From assembly GCA_030015575.1 (NCBI GenBank), contig JASDDO010000026.1:28970079-29034078 (forward strand): a DNA stretch of 64,000 nucleotides, read 5' to 3'. Of the stretch, positions 9,315 through 17,191 are shown piece by piece. The stretch comes from Agapanthus africanus. Lineage: Eukaryota > Streptophyta > Magnoliopsida > Asparagales > Amaryllidaceae. Under the pieces are notes generated by a model. The model was not told the origin of the DNA. It was given only the letters and a program-made list of their open reading frames with translations, and did not search any database. The first letter of the stretch is position 1, and each line of letters begins with the position of its first letter. A program made the position numbers and the translations under genes.

Positions 9315-11843
9315 TGTTCACCGCCGAAAACCGGGAAGATAAGCATCTTGCCTGAATTTGGGGCCATATGCTATTTGGATTTATCCGCCCACCTCTCCGA
9401 AGATGCCAAATTGATTTATGGCACCGCGTATCTGAGGTTTGGATGAATGCGGCCGTTGTAGCAGACTTCGTCAGATCCCTCTCGTTTGCAAGGGGGCTTT
9501 GATTGTGGGAATGCTCTTCCCTGCAAGCGCAAACCCCTGCAGTTAATTATATTACCGCGTAGCGATAACCACTTTCTCCTGCTCCAGAAGGTCATTTTGT
9601 TTCGTGTGTGTTTGTTTTATTTTTGGTTGCCCGTGGATTGTATACGGAGACTAATTTATGTTGTCGCCCGTAGGGCGTGGATTAGTCCAAATCCGTATAG
9701 CTTAGATTTGGGTTTGGGTTGATTTAAGGATCGTTAATCTCGTTCGAGATTAAGATTAACTTAAATGTTTTGTTAAGGATACGTTAGTCTGATCTTGGAC
9801 TAAGATATACTTAACGGGGGTTTATGATCGTTTTTGATCCAACAAAAGAGCATTTGGGCTTTATCGTTTTAGTTTAGGGACGTTACAGTCCGTAGATCAC
9901 TGTTTTTGGGGTGAGGGTTTAGTTTAAGGAAGTTGTGGTCCACAGCTAGTCTAAGGACATCGCGGTCCATGGGGATGTACTCCTGGGTTTGGGAATGCAC
10001 CAAAGAGCTGTTGTTTGTCAGGACCCTCCACCTCTCTGAAGACGTTGAAGAATTACAACGACATGTATCAGAGGTATGAGGAAATATACCCTTGAACCGA
10101 ATCCCAGATTGAAGGGAGAGATCATGAAGGAATGAACATCATTTTAGATACCCTATGTTAGGAGATCATTAGTCATCTTTGGAACTAAGATCGATTTAGG
10201 GAGAACTAAGCATAGGAGGGCTCGGCTGATTGGTGGTCAAAAGGGTTTTGGCCTCGGGAGACTTGGCTAATTTGGGCGAAGGTTGGCCTCTCATAGTGTT
10301 AAACACTAATATCTGCTCGGCGCTCACGTGCTCCTACGTGAGGCTCTAAATCAGTGTTAAACACTAAAATTTGGAGCGCTCATGTGTGGCACGTGAGGCG
10401 CCTGAGAATTGGGCACTGATTCTTTGGGTTTATTCCCTTTTTCTTTTATAAGTGGTGAGCACTATTGGGGGTCACGTGGGATCACGTGAGGCACCCCAAA
10501 ATAGGAACTGTTTTTGATTTATTCCCTTTTTCTTTTTATAAGTGCTAAGCACTATTATGGGGTCATGTGGGATCACGTGAGGCGCCCTAAAATGGGAACT
10601 GTCTTTGATTTATTCCCTTTTTCTTATTATAAGTGCTAAGCACTATTAAGGGGGCATGTGAGATCACGTGACTTGATCTCATTCGTTCCTTTTTGTTCCT
10701 CAGAGGTGCTCACGTGGGAACACGTGATCAGTTGTTATAGCGTTGTACGCTAATCGTTTCTTTTATGTGCATGGAGATCTTGATCTGAGTTTTGAGAATT
10801 TCAGGTCCCTTGTTTTTATAAGAATTAAATTCTTATACAGGGTTAAACCCTAGTTTTATCAGAGGAATTAAATTTCTATATCTTTTGGAAAAATTAAATT
10901 CTTCAAACTTAGTTCTTTCCCTTAAGTTTTAAGTCTGCATGACAGAATCTCCCCGATGAGAATTAAATTCTCAACTTGTGGGGAGATCTGCTTCTGCAGA
11001 CCTCAACCAGAGGAAGAACTAAGTTCTTTTATTTAAAAGATTTAAACTCTTGGAAAGGTGAAGAAGAGATAAAATAATCTCTAGGTCTTTCTTCTTACCT
11101 AGGGTTTCTTTTTCTAAAAGAAAGATTTTCTTCTTTTTTTTGTTTCTCAAATTTTATGAGGGGTCTCTTCTCTGCAAGACTTGAAGTCTTGGGTCATTTA
11201 TATAGTAGAAGCAAGTTTGTTGATTTAGTTAAAGAAATCTCTCATTTAGAGATCTTAATTGATTTGGGAATTTTATCCACCGTTGGATCTTTGATCCAAG
11301 GACTTCGGTTTTACAGAAGATATTTTTCTTGTTTTTAACAAGATTGGGGAAATATTTTCCCATATAGAGCTTATTCTGTAGCTTGGTGATTTTTTAATCA
11401 CCATTGGATTTTTAATCTAACGGTACTCTGTTATACAGAGAGTGGTCTTTCTTGTTTAGAAAGATTCAAGAAAATATTTTCCAAATAGGGTTTTGATATC
11501 TTTATTTAGAATTTAATTCTATCGGCTTAGAAGGCATTTGAGACCACTCACGTGTAGCACGTGACCCCCACAGAGTTAAACTCATTTTCTTATGTGCAAC
11601 AACCCAAAGAGGGCATCACGTGCTGACACGTGAGCCTTTCTGGCCTGTTATTTGTTTTAAAAAGGCGCCTATATACTTTATATATAGATGCTCATGTGTT
11701 TGCACGTGAGGCTCAATTTCAGCCTTTAATAATTAAGCGTAATGCCTATAATCTTTGTTCCAAGTCGCATCACGTGTGGGTATGTGATGCTCCATTAGGG
11801 GAATTTTTCCCATCGCCTTTTTCTCTTTTTTTATAAGGGAACA
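9315..11843 (-). mobile_element. Tat-B2 3' LTR
   Basis: A 2529-bp LTR starting TGTTCACCGCC and ending GGGAACA. The left end is identical to the inner end of the Tat-B 5' LTR at 49197, and both LTRs share order and content over their length, though they are clearly diverged. It is followed on its high-coordinate side by a polypurine tract, so it is the 3' LTR of a minus-strand element. It is full of short inverted repeats and paired CACGTG motifs (see findings). The 5-bp flank CGACC has no partner, because the other end of the element was lost. Confidence 0.85.
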
Positions 11844-11858
11844 AATGCCCCCACAGCA
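11844..11858 (-). promoter_or_regulatory. Tat-B2 polypurine tract
   Basis: On the minus strand this reads TGCTGTGGGGGCATT immediately upstream of the LTR start TGTTCCC. It matches in position and form the tract of Tat-C at 33818-33832. It would resist RNase H and prime plus-strand synthesis. Confidence 0.75.
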
Positions 11859-11865
11859 TTGTTCT

Positions 11866-11964
11866 CACGTGACTTGCACGTGAGTGCAACGCTGTCATCC
11901 TTATAGCCGTTGGATCTGCCTAAGGGAACGGGGAGATGAACCGCCCTCATCACATCTTATAAAT
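11866..11964 (+). promoter_or_regulatory. Putative antisense promoter: G-box pair plus TATA box
   Basis: On the plus strand two CACGTG G-boxes lie at 11866-11871 and 11877-11882, and a TATA box, TATAAAT, at 11958-11964. About 30 bp downstream comes a pyrimidine-rich CTTCATCTTCTTCC stretch of the kind seen at plant transcript starts. The arrangement directs transcription away from the LTR and antisense to the retroelement. G-boxes bind bZIP and bHLH factors in plants. Activity is inferred only. Confidence 0.45.
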
Positions 11965-12115
11965 GCAAGGGGTCCTATCTTTAGAAAGCCTATGTTCCTT
12001 CATCTTCTTCCTTCCTTGTCTTCTTTGAGAATTTAATTCTCTTTTTTAGAGCTTAGTTCTCTGCCTATTGAAATTTCAGAGTTCAACTCTGTCAGAAAAA
12101 AGAAACATTTTTTAG

Positions 12116-12689
12116 GTAAAGATCTTGAACAACAAAGAAACGCTTTTCTTAAAAAAAATCTGGATTTTAAATCCACCATAAGAGCTTTACTCTCTTCTGA
12201 AACCCATCTCTTAGAGAACCAAAGACGTGATCTTTGAGTAGTAAACCTCAATGTCTTGGGCATTCCTCCTCTAATCTTTAAGGAATCATTGCATTTTAAT
12301 TTTAATTTTTCGTTTCCTCATCATGGGGGCTTCCTGGAATTTAATTCTACAGCTTAAAAGGAATTTAATTCCTCACCAAAGAGCTTAGCTCTGAAGATCA
12401 AGATGGCCCCTTGGGAATTTCATTCCCTTGTATTCTTGAGAATATCTTCATAGGGTTTTTCCCTTATTTGCATAAATTTAAATTTGTTGGGTATTCTAAC
12501 AGAACTTGTTTTCTCTATGAGGATGTCAGGAGTTGTTTAAACTCCCGTGTTTGTTTAATGAGAATCTTTTTTGATTCTCACAATGATTGTCCTGTCTCAT
12601 CATTGGTGAACCGCCATATTGATTTTGTTGGGTCCATTAGTTTTGTAATCAGTGGTCCCATGGAACAAACTTTTTGTCATTTCCCTCTG

Positions 12690-12735
<46 letters not shown>

Positions 12736-12767
12736 TTTCATTAACGGCTTTTCTTTCCCTTATTTCA
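12116..12767 (+). other. Putative 5'UTR intron of the antisense gene
   Basis: A donor-like TTTTAG-GTAAAG occurs at about 12115/12116, and an acceptor with a pyrimidine run, CCCTTATTTCAG, ends about six bases before the ATG at 12774. The intervening DNA is AT-rich and includes a (TA)n tract at about 12695-12733. I predict this by eye; no transcript supports it. Confidence 0.4.
12695..12733. repeat. (TA)n microsatellite
   Basis: About 20 TA dinucleotides inside the putative antisense 5'UTR intron. Confidence 0.95.
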
Positions 12768-12773
12768 GGAACA

Positions 12774-13280
12774 ATGGTTGTTTATCTGTATGATCTTGAT
12801 GAGATTATCTCCTATGAAGATATTCGCGTCCAAGGTCGCTGCCAAGGCTAGGAGTTTATGAATGCCCAATGCGTCGAGGTGATGCATCGCTTCGATGTAT
12901 ACAACGGCCGACTACTCCCCCGTCGTTCCGCTCTTTTGAAAATTATCGTGGGGGCGATTTGGGAAGCACTTCCTGAACTTAACGAGGCCATGCCGCTTGA
13001 GATACTTGATGATGCCAAAGACAAGGTGCACTCAGTATATCTAATGGGCCTGATCTCGAAGAGGCAGCGAGATGATCTTGTCGATATTTTGCATCAGGTC
13101 TTCCAACAGACGACGATAATCTCTGCCTACCAGAGGACGGACGATACCGGCGGGAATCCCGACGCTTGCATTCGTGTGAAAATGCATAAGAAAATGGTCG
13201 GAGAAGCCAGAAGCATTTTGCTCGGACTCGCTTCTGACTTCTTAAATCCATGTCCGGGATTCAGTATCTTGCTATTATAA
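12774..13280 (+). pseudogene. Antisense reading frame in the Tat-B2 3' region, unknown function
   Basis: From ATG at 12774 the frame reads 25 codons, a TAG at 12849-12851, then 142 further open codons to 13280. The part after the stop could be used from Met at 12858 (140 codons). The protein has no family I recognise: it is mixed charge with a hydrophobic C-terminus (NPCPGFSILLL) and no signal peptide or membrane segment. The local base composition is balanced and coding-like, unlike the AT-rich surroundings. AATAAA at about 13717 could end a transcript. Extra reading frames, some antisense, are known between pol and the 3' LTR in Tat elements; this may be one that has lost function through a single stop. 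No counterpart is seen in Tat-C. Confidence 0.55.
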
Positions 13281-13402
13281 ACATTTTGATGATATTTAGT
13301 TTGTTGTTATCACCGATGTATAAATTTTTCCAAGTATGAATGGCAGAACCTCCCTTTCTTTTATACCACTGCCCAGAGGTGCCTCATGTGAAGTTGTAGT
13401 TA

Positions 13403-13405
<3 letters not shown>

Positions 13406-13453
<48 letters not shown>
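13406..13453. repeat. (TA)n microsatellite
   Basis: About 24 TA dinucleotides downstream of the antisense reading frame. Confidence 0.95.
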
Positions 13454-13455
<2 letters not shown>

Positions 13456-13845
13456 CTGGGGTCCCCGTGTTATGCATGTGAGGCGTTGCCTCGTTACCGA
13501 AGGTGTCTTTTCACCTTCTTTCTCTGCTTTTCCTGAGTCAAACTTCTCTTTCCCAATGCCTTCTTTCAACAGAGCTTAGAAATAGACCATCATGCACAAC
13601 CTTTTCTGTGCTTAGGATTAAATGTCTCCCTTCATTATCTGATGCGGAGCTTCTTTTCTCTCTCTTTTTTTACTCACTCCTGAATGAGAGTATCTTGTAT
13701 TCACCTGAATTCATGAATAAAAGGCATATTTTATTTTATATTGGCCTGTATCTCTGGCGAATGTGGCTTGTAGATAGTCCATCTTTACTTCCTTACAGGG
13801 CAGCGATGGCTTAGGGAACAGGTTCAGATCTGCCGCCTGAGACTT

Positions 13846-14030
13846 TTCAACTTTATGAGCCATGAGAGTCTCATAAAGTCTTTTCTCCTTACGAGTCGAA
13901 AGGATCTCGTAGGTGTATTTTCTCCTTAGGCATCGTGAGGACTCCTAAGTGCGTTTTCTCTTGAGAGTCATAAGGATCTCACAAGAGAATTTTCCCCCTT
14001 TACCAGTCGAGAGGACTCGTAAGTGGTCTT
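13846..14030 (+). repeat. Hairpin cassette I (GNRAG-loop hairpins)
   Basis: Five successive inverted repeats. The first has perfect 9-bp arms CTTTATGAG (13851-13859) and CTCATAAAG (13870-13878) around CCATGAGAGT. The second pairs TACGAG (13890-13895) with CTCGTA (13906-13911) around TCGAAAGGAT. The third pairs CTTAGG with CCTAAG (13925-13949). The fourth and fifth have one mismatch each, and the fifth holds AGTC-GAGAG-GACT. The order matches the other cassettes. Strand given is the one on which the loop reads GNRAG. Confidence 0.8.
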
Positions 14031-14154
14031 TCCCTCTTGTCGATATTCGACTTTGGAGAGGGTGGCCCGTGGATAGTACACAATAGTCCATCTTGGACTT
14101 ACTTGCAGGGCCCTAGTGCTTAGGAAGCAGGTTGATATCTCCGTTGCCTAAGGC

Positions 14155-14250
14155 TTTTTCCCTACGAGTCGAAATGAGTCGAGAAGTTCTCGCAGGAATA
14201 TTATTTTCCCTACGAGTCGAGACGAATCGAGAAGTTCTCGCAAGAATGTC
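14155..14250 (+). repeat. Hairpin cassette II (variant, two units)
   Basis: Two ~49-bp copies each read CCCTACGAGTCGA followed by a perfect short palindrome with arms CGAGAA and TTCTCG, then CGCA(G/A)GAAT. They resemble the second hairpin of the main cassettes but with a rearranged loop. Confidence 0.6.
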
Positions 14251-14600
14251 CTAACGTCACAGTTAACCTCTGCCGATAGAAGTTCGTTAGGGTCTGTAGT
14301 AATAGGGTTTTTTTCCCATCGTACCGTCGTGTTGGCCGATGTATTCTCCGATATGCAATCTTGCTATTTGGGTAGCCCCACGACTGTCGTGTCTCTGATC
14401 CCTTCAGGGGATGGACAAGACGTCTTCAAGTAATCTTCCAGGTGATATTACTGTCGAAAGAGCAAGCGTTAGGGATATTCCATGCCGCTTTTTACTTGAG
14501 GTTAGGCTCAGTTTGGGAGCCCCGATGACTCATGACCACTCCGCGCTGGTGTGGGATGATCTCCAATAGTCTTTCAGGTCTTATTTGAGTTTCCGTCAAG

Positions 14601-15070
14601 ACCCTGAAGCTAGGGATCTTCCTTTGCTTCGTTTGTTGACATTGTGTCTGCAATATTGCAACGAATGTCGAGGTTGTCTCTTGGTTGTCGGTGAACCGTC
14701 GAGTCTTGGAACTGGGGACTTTGCCATGGCTCCATTGTTTCGACTTTGGGGTCGGTTGTTGACGTTGCATCTGCATCCTACTGGAGTGAGAATGAACACC
14801 GTGGTGATCTCTAGGCTGTAGATGTTGCCGTCTCAACCCTGAAGCTAGGGATCTTCCTTTGCTTCGTTTGTGTACATTGTGTCTGCTATATTGCGACAAA
14901 TGTGGATGTTGTCTCTAGGTTGTCACTGAACCGTCGAGGCTTGGAACTAGGGACTTTGCCATGGTTCCATTGTTTCAACTCTGGGGTCGGTTGTTGACGT
15001 TGCATATGTATCCTGCTGGAGTTAGAAGGAACGTCGTGATGATCTCTAGGCTGTAGATGTTGCCGTCGAG
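14601..15070. repeat. 235-bp tandem duplication
   Basis: ACCCTGAAGCTAGGGATCTT begins at 14601 and again at 14836, and the two ~235-bp units match through to about 15070 with scattered substitutions. Open frames seen here on either strand are repeat artefacts. Confidence 0.85.
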
Positions 15071-15266
15071 ATTTGGCTCTCTTTCTGATGGAGCCTGGTA
15101 GGAAATGTGGCCCCTTTCTTCGTTTGTGCCCATGGATTGTATACAGGGGTCGATCCGGACTCACTTGCAGGGCAGAAGTTTCATTTTTTTGTTTCTTTCC
15201 GCGATGCTATGTCATTTCATCTTTTTATATCGCGAAAGTCGCGATTGCCCAATCATTTCGTCTCTT

Positions 15267-15452
15267 TTTTGCGATGCCCAATCATTTCGGCTGTATTTTT
15301 CTTTTTACTCGCTGCTTTTTATTGCAAGTTGCCCAAACATTTCGGCTATTTTTGCAAGCATATATTTTGCTCGCTGCTTTTTATTGCGGGTTGCCTCATC
15401 ATTTCAGCTATTTTTGTATGCATATATTTTTCTCGCTGCTTTTTATTGCGAG
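15267..15452. repeat. ~62-bp tandem repeats, three units
   Basis: Units begin at GCCCAATCATTTCGG (about 15276), GCCCAAACATTTCGG (15331) and GCCTCATCATTTCAG (15393), and each ends in CTCGCTGCTTTTTATTGC. A shorter diverged unit precedes them. The repeat opens frames in all three plus-strand phases, which I do not regard as genes. Confidence 0.8.
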
Positions 15453-15484
15453 TTTGGAACTTGAGATCTGATACCAATCTTAGC

Positions 15485-15620
15485 ATCAGTATCGCTGCAA
15501 CTGGAATATTTCCAGGAGCGAATCATCATTTGCCGTGAAAGGACTTGGAATTCGATACCGATTTAGGCATCAGCATCGCTACAACTGGGATATTGCCAGG
15601 AGCGAATCATCATCTGCCTT
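15485..15620 (+). repeat. Nested-hairpin module (TCGCT...AGCGA), two copies
   Basis: Copy one pairs TCGCT (15492-15496) with AGCGA (15517-15521) and, inside it, CTGG (15501-15504) with CCAG (15512-15515). Copy two repeats this at 15576-15580/15601-15605 and 15585-15588/15596-15599. Both are followed by ATCATCATNTGCC. Seven relatives lie in the Tat-C 3' region. Confidence 0.75.
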
Positions 15621-15679
15621 TGTCGATTTGAACAAAGGTGGCTTAGCAAACAGTTTTAGGATCCCGTTGAGTAAGGCTT

Positions 15680-15860
15680 TTTAACTTTACGAGCCGTAAG
15701 GGTCTCATAAAGGTATTTCTCTCTACAAGTCGTGAGGATCTCGTAGGTGTATTTTCTCCTTAGGAATCGTGGGGATCCCTAAGTGTGTTGCTCCCTTGTG
15801 GGTCGTAAGGATCTTACAAGAGTGTTTTCTCCTTACAAGTCGAGAGGACTTATAAGTGTC
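15680..15860 (+). repeat. Hairpin cassette III
   Basis: The same five-hairpin order as cassette I. CTTTACGAG/CTCATAAAG surrounds CCGTAAGGGT (15685-15712). CTACAAG/CTCGTAG surrounds TCGTGAGGAT (15723-15746). CTTAGG/CCTAAG spans 15759-15783. CTTGT/ACAAG spans 15795-15820. CTTACAAGTC/GACTTATAAG closes a GAGAG loop (15832-15856). Confidence 0.8.
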
Positions 15861-16004
15861 GTTCACCACACTGGTGGGACTTGGTGAGGGAACGTTTGTT
15901 TGCGTCCGTGGTTGTATACAAGTGTCAATATTGAACCGCTTGTAGGGCAACTTGGGGAGTGTGATGTCTTAAGAACGGGTTCAGGTCCCTGTATCTTAAG
16001 GCTT

Positions 16005-16175
16005 TTGAATCCTATGAGCCGTGAGGGTCTCATGGGAGGATTCTCCTTACGAGTCGTGAGGATCTCGTAAGTGTAATTTCTCCTTAGGAATTGTGGGGAT
16101 CCCTCAGTGTGTTGCTCCTTTGCGAGTCGGAAGGATCTTACAAGAGTGTCTTCTCCTCACAAGGTCGAGAGGACC
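16005..16175 (+). repeat. Hairpin cassette IV
   Basis: The first stem is TCCTATGAG (16010-16018) with CTCATGGGA (16029-16037), differing from cassette I on both sides. The second is a perfect CTTACGAG/CTCGTAAG (16046-16071) around TCGTGAGGAT. The third is CTTAGG with CCTCAG, one mismatch. The fourth has loop TCGGAAGGAT. The last is CAAGGTC/GACCTTG closing GAGAG near 16160-16178. Confidence 0.8.
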
Positions 16176-16384
16176 TTGCAGGTGTCTTTATTTTAACGAG
16201 AGTGCGCCCTTTTGGGTTTTCACAAACTCGCCGGTAGCCCTGCTGTTTTTACTCACGGAGCCCTTTCGGGTTTTCATCCGTGCCCATCTCTCTTATGGAC
16301 GTACCGTTTTTTTTTGCGCCGTGGAAGCTTTGATTGCAACACAGATCCCAGAAAAAGATATCTCCATGTTTGGGGTGAAGAGTA

Positions 16385-16492
16385 CTAGTTTAGGGATATT
16401 TTGGTCCAATATTAGTTTAAGGACATCTCGGTCTAATGTTAGTTTAAGGACATCTCGGTCCATTGTTAGTTTAGAGACATCTCGGTCCATTG
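16385..16492. repeat. 27-bp tandem repeats, four units
   Basis: Units begin at 16385, 16412, 16439 and 16466 and share TTAGTTTAAGGACATCTCGG. A related phrase, CTAGTCTAAGGACATCGCGG, occurs in the Tat-B2 LTR near 9946. The period keeps the frame open, which explains the reading frame seen across it. Confidence 0.85.
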
Positions 16493-16600
16493 GGATTTTG
16501 AGGCGAGGTTTTGCCGGATACTACTTATAGAGTTTGGAATTGGTAGGATAGCGAGCGGACACGAGCGTCGTCATCCATCATTTTCCTGAGCCGTGACTTG

Positions 16601-17191
16601 TTAAGCGTAGTATTTCTTAAGGAACTGGCCGTTTATTGGCCGGAAGGGTCTTTCACCATGCATATCCATGAGCAAGCAGGCCCCACCTTGGTAGACCTTG
16701 TCTATGATGTACGGACCCTCATAGTTTGGTTCGAATTTCCCCCGCTTCGCACGGTTGGGGATCATAGGTCTTTTAATGACTAGCACGAGTTCGCCTTGGC
16801 GGAATGTTCTCGGCCTAGTCAATCTTTCGTATGAGCGTGTCATCTTTGCTTTGTAAGCTTCCAGGTTTTGCTGCGCCATGAGACGAGTTTCATCGAGGGC
16901 GTCGAGCTCCTCAAGCCGAAGATGGGCATTTTCTTCATCCATCAGCTCGTATCAAACTGCTACTCGTAAAGAGGGTAGTTCTATCTCCAAGGGAAGTACC
17001 GCTTCCGTGCCGAATACCAACGCGAATGGTGTTGTATTCGTAGCCATTTTGAACATGGTTCGATGTTCCCAGAGAGCTTCATGCGGTCTCTCGTTCCGAT
17101 CCCTTTTGTTTATGGACACTGTTTTCTTTATGATCTTCGTCAAGGTCTTGTTGAAAGCCTCAGATAGACCATTAGCTCGGGGATTATATAC
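16601..17191 (-). pseudogene. Tat-B2 integrase C-terminal half
   Basis: Two minus-strand frames (16952-17143 and 16601-16942) separated by stops carry the end of integrase: HEALWEHRTMFKMATNTTPF, VFGTEAVLPLEIELP, then the C-terminal KRGKFEPNYEGPYIIDKVYQ and the final LKKYYA. The catalytic Glu lies in the ANGLSEAFNKT segment near 17170. The natural end of pol is at 16601, followed by the long non-coding region. Stops at about 17190 and 16950 inactivate it. Confidence 0.85.

Larger units (their letters stand above)
11859..16600. other. Tat-B2 3' non-coding region with antisense gene and hairpin repeats
   Basis: About 4.7 kb separates integrase from the polypurine tract. Long, repeat-rich, fast-evolving 3' regions are a known property of Tat-lineage elements. 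From low to high coordinate it holds an antisense gene (promoter near 11866-11964, coding frame 12774-13280), two TA microsatellites, hairpin cassettes (13846-14030, 14155-14250, 15680-15860, 16005-16175), a 235-bp tandem duplication, a 62-bp repeat and a 27-bp repeat. The stretches between these modules hold nothing else I can identify. Confidence 0.8.

Noticed and set aside
9315..11843. Tat-B2 LTR as the missing 3' LTR of the outer Tat-B element
   Set aside because: It lies inside Athila-2, which itself lies inside Tat-B gag; the sequence is also well diverged from the Tat-B 5' LTR and is attached to its own polypurine tract and pol.
15073..15538. Three overlapping plus-strand frames of 119-143 codons
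   Set aside because: All are read through the 62-bp tandem repeat in all three phases, with no shared protein feature.
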